A DNA stretch of 64,000 nt from the NCBI RefSeq assembly GCF_021390515.1, contig NZ_JAJUXI010000002.1:372001-436000 (forward strand). The letters run 5' to 3'. The notes beneath the pieces were generated by a model. That model searched no databases. It worked only from the letters and a program-made list of their open reading frames with translations, and was not told the DNA's origin. This DNA comes from Dyadobacter sp. CY326. GTDB taxonomy: Bacteria > Bacteroidota > Bacteroidia > Cytophagales > Spirosomataceae. Positions 1 through 11,200 of the stretch are shown piece after piece. Position 1 is the first letter of the stretch. Each line of letters starts with the position of its first letter. The position numbers and the translations under genes are program-made.

Positions 1-2750
1 GGGAAAGAGTATATCAAACATCGCAGCCAAATTCCGGCAACCATACAGTTACCGGTTCTTTCACGATTCCTTTAAGCGCTGCAACGGGCGTTACAGGAAT
101 GAGAGTCGTAACAAATGCCGGTCAAAATCCGGTAGGCTCTGCTTGTGAGAACTATAATGAAGGTGAAACCGAAGATTATTTAGTAAACATTGGGGAAGTT
201 CCTGCATGCAGCGGCAACCCGATACAAACCAAAACAATCGCCACACAACTTCCCGTTTGCCCGGAAGCCAGGTTTACCTTTTCACTTAGTCCTGCCATTA
301 TTACTACGGGTAACACGTATCAATGGTACAACGACGCCGGACCGATTGCGGGTGCAACAGACGAAACATATACGGCAACCATTACAAGCCCGGATAACTT
401 TTATTGTGATGTAACCTGTTCCAATGGATCAAAAACAACAAGATCAATTCCGGTTTCAGTTTTGACATGCTATTGCAATTCTGCCGCCGAAAATGCCGCA
501 GGAGCAAATATCTCTAATGTAACAGCAGGAACGTTAAACAATGCAACCAGCGCTTCTCAAACCGGCGGACCCGGCTCTGTGGCGGGTAGTTATGGCGACT
601 TTACAACCGTCGTGGATGCGCCTGTGTTTAATCAATTAGCCACAATTCCATTTTCAATAACCTCCGGCGGAACTGGCTCTTATTTCTACACTGCTATTTG
701 GATAGATTATAACCGAAATGGCAGCTTTGAAGATCCGGGTGAATTTATAACTCAGGAACAAGGTTTTCAAGAATTAACTTTGAGCGGTTCATTTAAGATC
801 CCAACCACCGCATCGTTAGGGGTTACCCGTATGCGGATCGTTATGAACACTGGCCAGAATCCGTTAAATTCTGCCTGCCAAAATTATGGTGCGGGAGAAA
901 CCGAAGATTATCTGATCAACATTGTATCACCTCCTGCTTGCAGCGACAGCCCGCTGCAACTGAATACAATAGCTACGCAAAACCCGGTTTGTCCCGAGAT
1001 CAGTTTTACTTTTTCGCTCAGTCCCTCTATAATCACTACTAATAACACCTATCAATGGTATAATAATGATGGTCCTATTGCGGGCGCTACCAATGAAACA
1101 TATACTGCGACGATCACAGGTCCTGACAATTTTTATTGCGAGGTAACCTGTTCGACCGGCCAAAGCACAACCGTCTCGACGCCGGTGGCTGTGCAAGGTG
1201 CTTACCTGTATTGTCCCTGTACTTCAATTTCAGACGATGCAAATTCTGCGGACATAACCAATGTAACGATCGGCGAATTAAATAACTCCTCAACTTGTGG
1301 TCAAACAGGCGGACCAGGCTCCGTACTCAGCCGGTATTCAGATTATACCAGCCTGGTAGCGGCTTCTAACCTGACAGCAGGAAACACAATTCCAATCTCT
1401 GTTCAAATGGGTTCTTGCAGCGCATTCTTTGTCAGTTCAACATCGGTTTGGATAGATTTCAACCACAATGGAACTTTCGATGCGCCACAGGAAAGAGTCT
1501 ACTCCTCATCAGATAACTTCGCACCAAGCTATACGCTAACGGGTTTCATTTCTATTCCCGAAAGTGCCTTACCCGGCTTAACGCGCATGAGAGTCATATC
1601 CGGTAACGGCGATGTGCTCAACTCTGCATGCGGAGCCTATCGCCTGGGTGAAACGGAAGATTACTTTGTGAACATTATTGTTCCGGCTTGTAGCGGTAAC
1701 GTCTCTCTCCCCACAGCCGCAACAACCAATACACAAAATGTGGCCGCAACGCCTTTGGTTACCAATGGCTGTGAATATGTAGCCAAAGTAGTTCCCACAC
1801 ACGGCTTTACCGATGCCACTGTTAAAAGCTGGCTTGAAACGACCCCGCCTTTCAAGTATGTGCCGCGACATTATGAAATTACACCGGCAACCAATGCAAG
1901 CACAGCAACCGGCACGATAACCCTGTATTTTTCACAAGCAGATTTTGACGCCTATAATGCCACAATAAGTGCTGGCCTTTTACCCACCGACCCGAATGAT
2001 GACTCAGGCATTGCCAACTTCCAGATTGTTAAATATGCAGGAACCAGTCCCACAGGCTTGAATTACTCCGGACAGCCGGCATATATTCCAAGCACAGGAA
2101 ATTCCTGGAATTCAGGAGATTATACTTTTGTTTGGAGTTCAATCAATTCCATTTGGGAAGTGACATTCCCTGTGTCCGGGTTCAGTGGATTTATAGCGAA
2201 ATCAGTTGAACAGCCTTTACCCGTTACATTGATTTCTTTCTCAGGTAAAGCCGTAGAGAAAAGCAATGTGCTGACTTGGAGAACCAGCTCGGAAGTTAAT
2301 TTCAGTCATTTCGAGATCCAAAGGAGCATGAATGCAAAAACATTTGAGAAAATAGGCGAGCTGGCATCGAATGACCTGCAAGTTTACAATTTCCTTGATC
2401 CCAATTCGCCTGCTGCAAAAGCATATTACCGCCTCAAAATGATAGATCTGGACACGAAATACAGCTATTCCAAAATAATTGCAATTGGAGGCGATACAGA
2501 AAAATCCATGGTCGGCAGTTTTTATCCCAACCCAGGCACTGGTAAGGTTTACATTGAGATTAATGCATTGCAGAAAGGCACTTGGAAGATATCACATTAT
2601 GATTTAACAGGAAGATTACTATCAAATAAGAGCAAGGTTTTACAGCCCGGGTCTAATATCATCACGATAGACAAGCTGTCTCCCGGTTTAAACATTTTGA
2701 AGTTTGGCAACGGAATCATTTCCGAAACCAGGAAAGTCGTAAAAGAGTAG
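1..2750 (+). CDS. GEVED-domain T9SS secreted surface protein (5' partial)
   Basis: The reading frame is open from the window edge (frame beginning at base 3), so the true start lies upstream and about 915 residues are visible. Seen: three GEVED-type modules, each ending in a GETEDY motif, alternate with two nearly identical Ig-like modules (QWYN, then AGATxETYTATIT, then FYC). A unique domain of about 170 residues follows, and then the C-terminal PVTLISF segment and a YPNPGTGKVYIEIN motif typical of the type A T9SS sorting domain. Family knowledge: such proteins pass through the type IX system to the cell surface, where the last ~80 residues are removed. Role inferred as adhesin or surface binding; no catalytic motif was seen. 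It ends head-on against the next gene. Confidence 0.85.
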   Translation, partial: ERVYQTSQPNSGNHTVTGSFTIPLSAATGVTGMRVVTNAGQNPVGSACENYNEGETEDYLVNIGEVPACSGNPIQTKTIATQLPVCPEARFTFSLSPAIITTGNTYQWYNDAGPIAGATDETYTATITSPDNFYCDVTCSNGSKTTRSIPVSVLTCYCNSAAENAAGANISNVTAGTLNNATSASQTGGPGSVAGSYGDFTTVVDAPVFNQLATIPFSITSGGTGSYFYTAIWIDYNRNGSFEDPGEFITQEQGFQELTLSGSFKIPTTASLGVTRMRIVMNTGQNPLNSACQNYGAGETEDYLINIVSPPACSDSPLQLNTIATQNPVCPEISFTFSLSPSIITTNNTYQWYNNDGPIAGATNETYTATITGPDNFYCEVTCSTGQSTTVSTPVAVQGAYLYCPCTSISDDANSADITNVTIGELNNSSTCGQTGGPGSVLSRYSDYTSLVAASNLTAGNTIPISVQMGSCSAFFVSSTSVWIDFNHNGTFDAPQERVYSSSDNFAPSYTLTGFISIPESALPGLTRMRVISGNGDVLNSACGAYRLGETEDYFVNIIVPACSGNVSLPTAATTNTQNVAATPLVTNGCEYVAKVVPTHGFTDATVKSWLETTPPFKYVPRHYEITPATNASTATGTITLYFSQADFDAYNATISAGLLPTDPNDDSGIANFQIVKYAGTSPTGLNYSGQPAYIPSTGNSWNSGDYTFVWSSINSIWEVTFPVSGFSGFIAKSVEQPLPVTLISFSGKAVEKSNVLTWRTSSEVNFSHFEIQRSMNAKTFEKIGELASNDLQVYNFLDPNSPAAKAYYRLKMIDLDTKYSYSKIIAIGGDTEKSMVGSFYPNPGTGKVYIEINALQKGTWKISHYDLTGRLLSNKSKVLQPGSNIITIDKLSPGLNILKFGNGIISETRKVVKE

Positions 2751-2755
2751 CATTT

Positions 2756-2793
2756 GAGCAAAGCGGTTGAATCTCCATTCAACCGCTTTGCTC
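2756..2793. terminator. Bidirectional intrinsic terminator
   Basis: A perfect 17-bp inverted repeat (2756-2772 and 2777-2793) with a 4-base loop lies between the two convergent GEVED genes. It starts 6 bp after the stop of the upstream gene. A T-rich run follows on the plus strand, so it can stop the plus-strand gene and probably the minus-strand one as well. Confidence 0.85.
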
Positions 2794-2820
2794 ATTTTTA
2801 ATATAATGCTAGCGATATTA

Positions 2821-5112
2821 TTATCTGGCAATAAGCACCTTTTGTGTGCTGACCGTGCCATCCAAATGAATGATTGACACGATGTACATGCCTTGATTAA
2901 GCTTCGAAACATCAATTCCGTCGTGAAAGTCTTCCTTACTTTCAAATACTTTTGCACCAGATACGGCATGTAATGTAACTTCTTTCACCAGTTCATCATT
3001 GCTGATCATGATCCGACCGCTCGCCGGGTTGGGATAAGCGTTAAGCGTCGAAGTTTCGTCAAAAGTAACACTGATGATTTTGCTCAGGGAAAAGGTTTTG
3101 TCAAGATCAATCATTCTTAGGCGATAAAAATTCCGGCCTTTCACAGGAGCCCTGTGCTCGAATGTATAGTTTGCCTGAACGCTGCTTTCACCTTTTGCAA
3201 CCACCGTTCCAACTAAATTCCAATTTTTGCCATTAATACTATGCTCAATTTCGAAGCGGTCTGCGTTTGTTTCTTCGGCTGTTGCCCATTTAAGCGCTAT
3301 ATGCTGTTCTCGGGAAGATGCGTCGAACGAAATCAATGTGACCGGCAGGGCATCTGCAAATGGTAAAAAATAATCTTCAACCTCTCCGTTGGTGGCCAGG
3401 CCCGTCATTCCGCCTGTTGTTAAAACATCCGTCGTGAGCCGGACTCTTACAAAAGTCCCTACCTTTTTCTCAAATCCGCTCATTGCTACAACCGGCCACA
3501 CCAATGTTGCTTCTGTCCCGCCAGAGGCTAATGTTGTACAAACTCCTTCTCCTGATTCAAACGTGCCGTTATTATTCCAATCAATCCACCCGCACAGATT
3601 GGCAGTCAGTGCTGTCGTATTACGGGCCGAAACTTTGACTGTGTAATTTGTAAATATGCCGCTACCCGCTGCGGAAACGATTGGGAATGAAGAAATTCCG
3701 TCCTCATCATCCGTGCCTGTGTTATCATCACCCCTTGCAGCCGAACCGGTGTCGCCATCGGCATCGATATCGATTGTTGTTCCCAGTGTAAGATCGGGGT
3801 TTACCTGATGAGCCGCACCATTGTCTGCTGCTTTGGTTCCATAGGAAGCAGCTGCATCGCCATAATCATATCCTGCATTGACAAACTCAACATGCACGGT
3901 TTGCCCTGCCCCCACCGTAATGGTTGCATTGCGGTTATCAAGGTTTGTTACCACCGAACCGCCAAATGTGTTGATGCCAACCAGTTTCCACGCTGGCTGT
4001 GTAGGATTTTCTTCCACCCTGTAAGTGCCCGGCGCAACATTCAAAACAATACTGTTGGCATTGCCCGACTGACGGACCTTGTGGCTGTTCATCCAGCTTC
4101 CGTTTTCCCGGCGTTGAATAATTTGTCCGCGACCACTGGTGGGCACGTCGTCTTCGGCATTCAGTGTCAGAATGGGCGTATCGCCGTCGGCCCCTGCCGA
4201 TAAACCCGATGGATTGCTTCCGAATCCGATGCCACTGCTGTTTAGGTCAGCAACCCATGCGCCGTTTTCCAGATAATAGCTCGTTGTTGAATTGACAGCC
4301 CATACCCTACCGTCAGCTGCGACCGTAATGTCCCTGAATGACAAGGACGGAAATGTTTGAGCAATCGTCGCGACATTCCCGGAAAATGTTACGTGGTAAA
4401 CCTCTCCGGCAAGTTCGCTAAGCACATATACGGAGCCATCGGGAGCTACGTCCAGACGAGTGCCACAAACATTTGGATACTCGGTAAAAAATCCGCCTCC
4501 TGTACTGCGGGCCAAAGTATGGCATCCGAAATTTCTCACCAACACATATGCGTTTTGGATTGTACCAGCGGAAACGCCAACGTCCACAGCGTTTATTGTG
4601 GCCGACACCAATTGAAAGGTGTTTAAAGTGCTGTTCCAGTTAAAAAGAGCACCCTGGTCATTAACCAGCACCGATCTGCCATTCAGGGTGACATCGATTC
4701 TGGTGCCAGTGCCATCCACCTGCACCCACGCTGATGAACCGCTCGGTCGGTAATAAATGTTCCCATTTCCTGCTCCGGATTCCCGAGCAGCAACTGCCCA
4801 CACTGTATTATTCTCGCCCATGCCCACATCCTGCATGGAAATGAACGCCGGATCATCATTCAATACAAATGACGGGACGGACGGAATTTCCGTAAAAAAA
4901 GTAAAGTTGACACCCGGAGCGATCTCTGGCTGTGTTTTTTTGGAAACAATGATTGTTCCAAAATCAGCATTCACCCTGGCATTCTCATTTGTTGTCCTGC
5001 CAGGAATTCGTTGCTGAGCGAGAGAAACGGAAATAATGTTGACCAAAACCAATAACAAAATCAGTTTTGTGACCATTAATAATACACGACCATCAAAGTA
5101 TAGAGTTTTCAT
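2821..5112 (-). CDS. Propeller/GEVED T9SS secreted protein
   Basis: About 763 residues. The frame is open further upstream to 5394, but the ATG at 5112 gives a normal export signal (hydrophobic LILLLVLVNIISVSLAQ), so it was chosen. Seen: a tectonin-like repeat region at residues ~55-310 with recurring VWAV and VYVL strands, a prealbumin-like module (GTYRVEENPTQPAWKLVG), the YDYGDAAASYGT linker common in these proteins, a GEVED domain ending GEVEDYF, and a T9SS type A tail (NAYPNPASGRIMISN). It shares its last ~200 residues in kind with the convergent neighbour. Inferred function: surface-exposed binding protein delivered by T9SS; ligand unknown. Confidence 0.85.
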   Translation of the reverse strand: MKTLYFDGRVLLMVTKLILLLVLVNIISVSLAQQRIPGRTTNENARVNADFGTIIVSKKTQPEIAPGVNFTFFTEIPSVPSFVLNDDPAFISMQDVGMGENNTVWAVAARESGAGNGNIYYRPSGSSAWVQVDGTGTRIDVTLNGRSVLVNDQGALFNWNSTLNTFQLVSATINAVDVGVSAGTIQNAYVLVRNFGCHTLARSTGGGFFTEYPNVCGTRLDVAPDGSVYVLSELAGEVYHVTFSGNVATIAQTFPSLSFRDITVAADGRVWAVNSTTSYYLENGAWVADLNSSGIGFGSNPSGLSAGADGDTPILTLNAEDDVPTSGRGQIIQRRENGSWMNSHKVRQSGNANSIVLNVAPGTYRVEENPTQPAWKLVGINTFGGSVVTNLDNRNATITVGAGQTVHVEFVNAGYDYGDAAASYGTKAADNGAAHQVNPDLTLGTTIDIDADGDTGSAARGDDNTGTDDEDGISSFPIVSAAGSGIFTNYTVKVSARNTTALTANLCGWIDWNNNGTFESGEGVCTTLASGGTEATLVWPVVAMSGFEKKVGTFVRVRLTTDVLTTGGMTGLATNGEVEDYFLPFADALPVTLISFDASSREQHIALKWATAEETNADRFEIEHSINGKNWNLVGTVVAKGESSVQANYTFEHRAPVKGRNFYRLRMIDLDKTFSLSKIISVTFDETSTLNAYPNPASGRIMISNDELVKEVTLHAVSGAKVFESKEDFHDGIDVSKLNQGMYIVSIIHLDGTVSTQKVLIAR

Positions 5113-5220
5113 ATTGAGTAAAAAAAGGTTGGAAATGTGAATGGAATTTGCCTTGAAGAAACAGCGTGATCTCAGCCTGCCTTGCGGATTTTTTGCAATG
5201 CCATCCTCGTCGCTGCTACG

Positions 5221-5228
5221 CAAATTTA
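5221..5228 (-). promoter_or_regulatory. Candidate -7 promoter element for the propeller/GEVED gene
   Basis: On the minus strand this reads TAAATTTG, a perfect match to the Bacteroidota -7 consensus TAnnTTTG, about 110 bp upstream of the chosen ATG. The nearest TTTG upstream (5255-5258) is 26 bp away, longer than the usual ~19-22, so the call is tentative. Confidence 0.4.
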
Positions 5229-5360
5229 CCGCCTCAAAACCTGGCGTGATATAGCAAATAATTGCTATGCAGCACTCGGGCTTTTTCATTTCAGTGCCTT
5301 CGAAATAACGAAATGGCCGTAACCTTAGAGTTAAGAGGCTTTTACCCAAACCCTCCAAAC

Positions 5361-5398
5361 AAAACAGGGCGCCCAGCAAATAAATGCTGAGCACCCTG
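5361..5398 (-). terminator. Terminator of the HTCS-linked susCD operon
   Basis: A 14-bp hairpin (5365-5378 and 5385-5398) lies 20 bp after the stop of the IPT/TIG lipoprotein gene. In minus-strand RNA the two mismatches become G-U wobbles, and the stem is followed by TTTTGTTT. It therefore works on the minus strand and ends the operon that begins at 11485. Confidence 0.85.
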
Positions 5399-5419
5399 GC
5401 GACATGAGAGAGTCTGATC

Positions 5420-6586
5420 TTACTTTTTCACAATCCGGAAATTGTCAACGCTGCCATTAAATGAGGCAATCGCGACGTCCGGCGTGCCGAAGGACACTTT
5501 TAGATCAGTGATTTTGGACACATCCGCAATGCTTGCGCCTGCGGCGTTTTTAAATTCTGAAAGTTCAATTACGGCTGTTCTCCAGCCACTGGTCTGGTAA
5601 CCGGTTGCGGTGTATTCTGTTGAATTCCATGGCTGGAATGCGTAAGTGAAGTCCGCGCCGCCTGCTGAGATGGTAATGTCGTATTTACCCGCCTTCCATG
5701 GCTCAGCAATGTTATGCTCGAATTTAAACTGTCTTTCCGTTGCTGGTCCTGCGGCTAACTTGAAGTCGAAACTGCATGTTGCGAAAACCCACGCGTCAGA
5801 ATAACCGGTTGCAGGCAATTTGGTTTGCTTGATCCTTGAATATTTACCCGAAATCGCGCCGGCGTCAGTGCCTGGAATGATCGCAGCCGATCCGTAGCAA
5901 ACATCTGACCCCCAAGTGGTTGCAGGCACATCGAAATTGATCATATTCCCTTCCGAACTGTTAACCTTATAGCCCGTTTTCACCGTTCCAAATTCTCCCT
6001 CCACTGTAACAATGTCCGAAACAGCAGTTGCAGGCATTTTAACCGTGATTTGTTTTACAGAACTGCTGACAATCGGCACATTTGTTGCGCCAACTTTTAC
6101 AGATTTAATGTTGTAAAAATAATCGCCGTTAATGACAAGGTTGCCGCCTGGTTTTACAAACTCGGAATACAAACCTGCCAGCACCGGCGTTGGCGGTGAC
6201 AAAACAAAATCGTAAGTCGCCTCACCGCCTTTGGTCTGCACTTTGATCTTGTTCGAAACACCCGCATTCACGGCCTTGGTCGGAGCCTCTGCTGGAATGG
6301 TCACGATCACATTGGAATTGCTTCCCAGTGCCGCATTGAAAGTCGCTTCAAAATCATTGAAATACACTTTCATCACACTCCCCAAGTTTTGTCCCTGGAT
6401 CACGATCAAACTGCCTGGCTCGGCAGCATTCAGTGAACTGTCCGCCGCCGTTGGATCAAGCAAACGGACATTGGTGATTGACGGCGCACCGTCGACATCG
6501 TCATCATTACAGCTCTGGAACGATAACAGCATTCCTGCCGCCATGCACACGCCAAGTGCTGTTTTAAATACATATTTGAAATTCAT
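5420..6586 (-). CDS. IPT/TIG-domain surface lipoprotein of a SusCD locus
   Basis: 388 residues. The N-terminal signal ends in a lipobox (LLSFQSC, Cys about 26) followed by an acidic NDDD stretch, which in Bacteroidota marks export to the outer-membrane surface. Two IPT/TIG Ig-like modules follow (residues ~38-120 and ~130-205, each with a PGxxLVIxGxxF/LG pattern). The C-terminal ~170 residues look like a jelly-roll carbohydrate-binding domain. It is the last gene of the susC-susD-IPT operon, 19 bp after susD and just before a strong terminator, so it is most likely the surface glycan-binding protein of this locus, in the position that SusE/SusF hold elsewhere. The ligand cannot be read from the sequence. 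Confidence 0.8.
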   Translation of the reverse strand: MNFKYVFKTALGVCMAAGMLLSFQSCNDDDVDGAPSITNVRLLDPTAADSSLNAAEPGSLIVIQGQNLGSVMKVYFNDFEATFNAALGSNSNVIVTIPAEAPTKAVNAGVSNKIKVQTKGGEATYDFVLSPPTPVLAGLYSEFVKPGGNLVINGDYFYNIKSVKVGATNVPIVSSSVKQITVKMPATAVSDIVTVEGEFGTVKTGYKVNSSEGNMINFDVPATTWGSDVCYGSAAIIPGTDAGAISGKYSRIKQTKLPATGYSDAWVFATCSFDFKLAAGPATERQFKFEHNIAEPWKAGKYDITISAGGADFTYAFQPWNSTEYTATGYQTSGWRTAVIELSEFKNAAGASIADVSKITDLKVSFGTPDVAIASFNGSVDNFRIVKK

Positions 6587-6605
6587 TGCTGATCGTTAAT
6601 TAGGG

Positions 6606-8231
6606 TTAGTCAACTAGTTTGCTGAAATCGAAAGGAACTGGCTCATCTTTTAACGACGGCGCATTTACGAGTTCTCCCTCAGGAAATGGCAGGTAAAGCG
6701 TGTTTGCCGACAACGGATAATATTCAGCCGGAGAATACGTCACCGTGTATTTTTTCGGCTTTGTAGAGCCTGCAACGTATGTCATCGTGTAATTTTCCCT
6801 GCGTTGAGCCGCTGTGTAAGCAATTGCCTTGGCCGGATTGAAATAATACCAGCGCACCACTTCATTCCACGAGTTGCCTTCAAATACCGTTTCAATTCTT
6901 CTCTCCTTGAAAATATCTTCAAAAGTCAGCGAAGTTTTGCTTGGCAAACCAGCCCTTTTACGCACTGCATTAAAGTATTCCAATGCTTTCGGGTCGGACG
7001 TTGTCGCTGCATTTCCCAAAATCGCATCTGCGTAGATCAGGTAAACTTCCGCAAGGCGCAACATGTAGGAATTGATGTTTGCAGCCATGAATCCACCCAA
7101 GCCACCATTGTCTGCCGGTGAACCCACAATGTATTTTTTGATCGCTGAAAGCGCCGCTGGTCTGTTGTATTTCAATCCACCGGTTGCTTTCTGAATGTTT
7201 GGATAAACATCGCTGTCGAACATTGCGATTGATTTTCTGCGAAGCGAATCCGCCGGATTTTCAACGAAATATTTTACCAAATCCGCTGAAAGACCCTGTG
7301 CCGCACCCCAGCCATCGCCGGTTGTGGTAATGTTTGCATCGTAAGCAAAATATGCCTGGAAAGAGTTGTTAACGCCCCAAGGACTGCTAACCGGCATCCA
7401 TTGCAGCGAGAAAAGGCTTTCCGAGTTGTTTTTAGATGAATTGTTGTTTGCACTTTCAAACAGCTCTGCATAAGTAGGCGCCAATGAACGACCGCTGTTG
7501 TTGATCACGTCTGCTGCGTAATATTTGGCACTGTCCAGGTCAGACTGGTTACGCGTTCCATTCTGGTTCAAACCGGCGCGCATCAAATACATTCTCGCCA
7601 GCATGCCTTCCGCAGAATATTTGGTCAAACGGCCTTGCTCAGCAGTTAATGGCAGGTTTTCAGCTGCAAAACGATAATCCTGAATAAGCAATTTCCATAC
7701 ATCTTCAATGCGGTTACGAACTGGTGATAGGTTAAGCTGCGCAACGTTATCATACACAATCGGCACCGCTCCCCAGTTGGTCACCAGATAATAATAAGCC
7801 GTTCCGCGCATGAAGCGACATTCGCCCAATCCCTGCGCTTTTACAGCGGCAGAAGCTGTGCTTCCAGTTGCTTCCTTAATCGCTTTGTAAGCATTGTTGC
7901 TTTGCGCAATGATCTTGTAAAAAGATTTGTAACCCGGCAAAAGCGTGCTTACATCCGTTGACGGAATCGCGTGCTTCACGTAAGCCGTGCGGTCATTGGA
8001 ATTCAAGTTTCCGGCGCGTGCTTCCTGAAAAGACATATTTGCCTTGTCATTGAAATCGAACCATACAATGTTATAAAGTGGTGCAGTTCCGGCAAGGATT
8101 TCTGCGTCTGTTTTGTAAAAATTACCCGAGGTAAGTGCGTCCAAAGGCGGGCGGTCGAGGAATTCCTCTTTGCAACCCTGCATAAGCGTCAATGCGCCGA
8201 TAGCTGCCAGGAGTTTGATTTTGAATTGCAT
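6606..8231 (-). CDS. SusD/RagB-family surface glycan-binding lipoprotein
   Basis: 541 residues, the normal SusD length. Seen: lipobox LMQGCKEEF (Cys about 20) followed by LDRPPLDALTSGNFYKT, the standard SusD N-terminus, and the FMRGTAYYYLVTNWGAVPIVYD helix pair typical of the TPR-like fold. The C-terminal region has RKRAGLP and FKERRIETVFEGNSWNEVVRWYYF in family positions. Known role: SusD sits as a lid on the SusC barrel and captures oligosaccharide or peptide ligands. It lies 35 bp after susC and 19 bp before the IPT/TIG gene, so the three are co-transcribed. Confidence 0.95.
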   Translation of the reverse strand: MQFKIKLLAAIGALTLMQGCKEEFLDRPPLDALTSGNFYKTDAEILAGTAPLYNIVWFDFNDKANMSFQEARAGNLNSNDRTAYVKHAIPSTDVSTLLPGYKSFYKIIAQSNNAYKAIKEATGSTASAAVKAQGLGECRFMRGTAYYYLVTNWGAVPIVYDNVAQLNLSPVRNRIEDVWKLLIQDYRFAAENLPLTAEQGRLTKYSAEGMLARMYLMRAGLNQNGTRNQSDLDSAKYYAADVINNSGRSLAPTYAELFESANNNSSKNNSESLFSLQWMPVSSPWGVNNSFQAYFAYDANITTTGDGWGAAQGLSADLVKYFVENPADSLRRKSIAMFDSDVYPNIQKATGGLKYNRPAALSAIKKYIVGSPADNGGLGGFMAANINSYMLRLAEVYLIYADAILGNAATTSDPKALEYFNAVRKRAGLPSKTSLTFEDIFKERRIETVFEGNSWNEVVRWYYFNPAKAIAYTAAQRRENYTMTYVAGSTKPKKYTVTYSPAEYYPLSANTLYLPFPEGELVNAPSLKDEPVPFDFSKLVD

Positions 8232-8266
8232 ATAAAAAATGTCTTTTGAAATTGAATTGGAATCGA

Positions 8267-11200
8267 TTAAAAATCAGCCAGGATGCCGAAAGTATACATG
8301 CGAACCGACGGATAACGGCCAGTGTCAATGCCTGCCATCACAGTTCCGCCATAGCTCACCATACCAATTTCCGGGTCATAACCTTTGTATTTGGTAATCG
8401 TAAACAGGTTTTGCGCACCGACAGAAGCTTTCAATCCGCGGATGAAAACGTCTTTCAACATTGATTTTGGGAAATTATAACTCAGCGTAATGTTCTTCAT
8501 ACGCACATAGCTGCCGTCCTCAATGAAGTTTGTGCTCATCCGGTTGTTGCCATTCGGGTCACCCGGTGCGATACGCGGGATCACGTGGCCTGGATTGGTT
8601 AATGTCACGCTTTCTGCATCGCCAACTGCGTAACTGCTAGGACGAGCGTAATTGGCCACCGATTTCCACTGGTTACCAAACACACCGCCGTTGCCCGGCA
8701 CTTCAGCGCGGTAACGTGGATAGTTCAGAATGTCATTTTTGAAACTTCCGGTCAGGAATGCGTTCAGCTCAAAGTTTTTATAGGTCATGTTGTTATTGAA
8801 ACCCAATGTAAACTTCGGCCATGGATTGCCAATTACCGTGCGGTCCTCTGCATCGATCACACCATCTCCATTCAGGTCTTTGAATTTCGTATCACCCACC
8901 CAGCTGCCTGTTTGCGGATTGATCGTCAGCTCGCCGTTTGAAGTTTGGATCGCGTGGTTTTTAATGTCGTTTGCATCTTGGTAAAGTCCTTCCGCAACGT
9001 ATCCCGTTAGCATACTCGCAGGTTGTCCCACCTCCGTTTTGAAACCAACCGAAGTTGCATTCCAGATCGGTGTGATCGGGTTTAACAGCGAAGTCACTTT
9101 ATTGCGGTCGAATGAAAGGTTAACACCCGTTTTCCAATAAAACCCGCCTTTATCAATGTTCACCGTGTTCAGTGTAAGACCAATTCCGCGGTTTTTCATT
9201 GAACCCGCATTCACAGCCGGCCAGCTCAAATAACCTGGTGAGTAAGCAATATCACCACCATAAGTAAATGGATATGAGTTAACTGTGATCAAGCTTGTGA
9301 TGTTTTTAATGTAAGCATCCACAATCAGCTCCACACGGTTGCTGAACATGTGCAGATCCAAACCTCCGTTGATCACATCATCCTTTTCCCAGGTTAGGAA
9401 TTCGTTAGCAAAGTTAGAGGCCAAAAAGCCTGTTCCCCAGCCTGTTGGAACGGTTTGCAATGTTGAGTAAATCGCATTGCCCCCGCTTCCCTGGTTACCG
9501 GAGCGTCCAATTTCGAATCTCAGTTTCAGGTCGTTAACTGCGCTGACACTTTTCAGGAAAGGCTCTTCCGAAACGCGCCATGCCAACGAAACAGCCGGGA
9601 AGTTGCCCCAGCGGCGTCCCTGACGGAATGCCGAAGATCCGTCCATCCGGTAAGCTCCTTGCACAAAATAGCGCTCATTAAAACTGTAATTTACACGTGC
9701 AAAATACGACTCGCGAGAGCCTGATCCTTTGCCGCTGTTATTGCTCACATTGGAAATTACAGAAGCATCACCACCCGAAAGCTCTTCAATTGTATTGGTA
9801 ATGAACTTCTTACGTGTTGCTGTAACCGATTCATATGTGAAAGCCTGCGCTTCGTGGCCAGCCATAATGTTGGCTGCATGTCTGCCCACTTTCAAATCAT
9901 AAGTCAAACGGCTGTGCAAACTCCACCAGTTGTTGGTGTTAACCGAACGCGTAGAAGTTGCCGCATCCTGTGAAACCACATAACCACCGATTGTATAAGC
10001 CGGGTGGAATGAGTAATATTTCAAAAACTCTGCGCTTCCGTTTGTTTCGGTGTGCCACGTAAGGTTTTTGGCTAATTTAACATCCGCGAAAATGCTTCCA
10101 AGAATGGAAGTACGGCGGTTGTAATCGTTGTAGATCTTGGAGATCATCACCGGGTTTGTAAACTGGAACTGCGTGGAAACAGGTCCGCCCCAGCTGCCGT
10201 CCGGATTGGTTACAGGCACACTTGGGTTTTGATCCAATGCAAGCTGAATAATGCCGCCATTGTTCGTATTAACCTTTTCCTCAGTTATTCCGACACTCAG
10301 ATTGGCACCAATTTTCAGCCAGTTCCGCGTCTGATTTTCCAGGTTCAAACGACCATTATAGCGCTTGAAACCAGAGCCTTCAACGATCCCTTTTTGGTTA
10401 AAATATTCACCGGAAAGATAATAAGTCGATTTATCGGTTCCGCCGCTCAAACCTACAGAATATTTCTGCAATGTCGTCGGACGGAAAAGTGCGCCTTGCC
10501 AGTCTGTTCCGTTTCCTAACACCGACGGGTCTGCAAATTGCGGTTCCGTAGCTGTGCTGCCGACAGCCGCTGCCTCGTTCCGGAATTGCGCGTATTCACG
10601 CAGATTCATCACATCAATGTGCTTTGGCTCCGATTGAACGGTTACCAATGAGTTGAATGTGATTTTCGCCTCGCCCGCCTTACCGCGCTTGGTCGTGATC
10701 ATCACTACGCCGTTCGCTCCCACCGCACCATAAATGGCTGTTGCAGAGGGTCCTTGCAAAACGTTGATCGTTTCAATATCGTCAGGGTTAATGCTCGAAA
10801 GAATGTTCGAAAAGCCCGTTGGACGGTTGTTCGGATCATCTTTCATATTGTCCGGCTTAATCTGCACACCATCGATCACATATAATGGTTGCGTTGTGCC
10901 CGTCAATGAGCTCAGACCGCGAATTAAAACCGAAGGTGCTGCTCCCGGCTGACCAGAATTTTGCTGCACCATGACGTTAGCCGCGCGTCCTTGCAAGCCC
11001 TGTTCCAGCGATGTATTGATTGTTTTGCTCAAATCTTTACCTGAAACCGTCACCTGCGAGCTCGAAACGTCTGTTTTCTTCATTTCGCCGTAACCCACCA
11101 CCACAACCTCATCCAGCGCGGCAATGCTTTCCTGTAATCTGATGTCAATTTTAGTTTTGTTTCCAACCGGAACCTCCTGCGTGACCGATCCGATGAAAGA

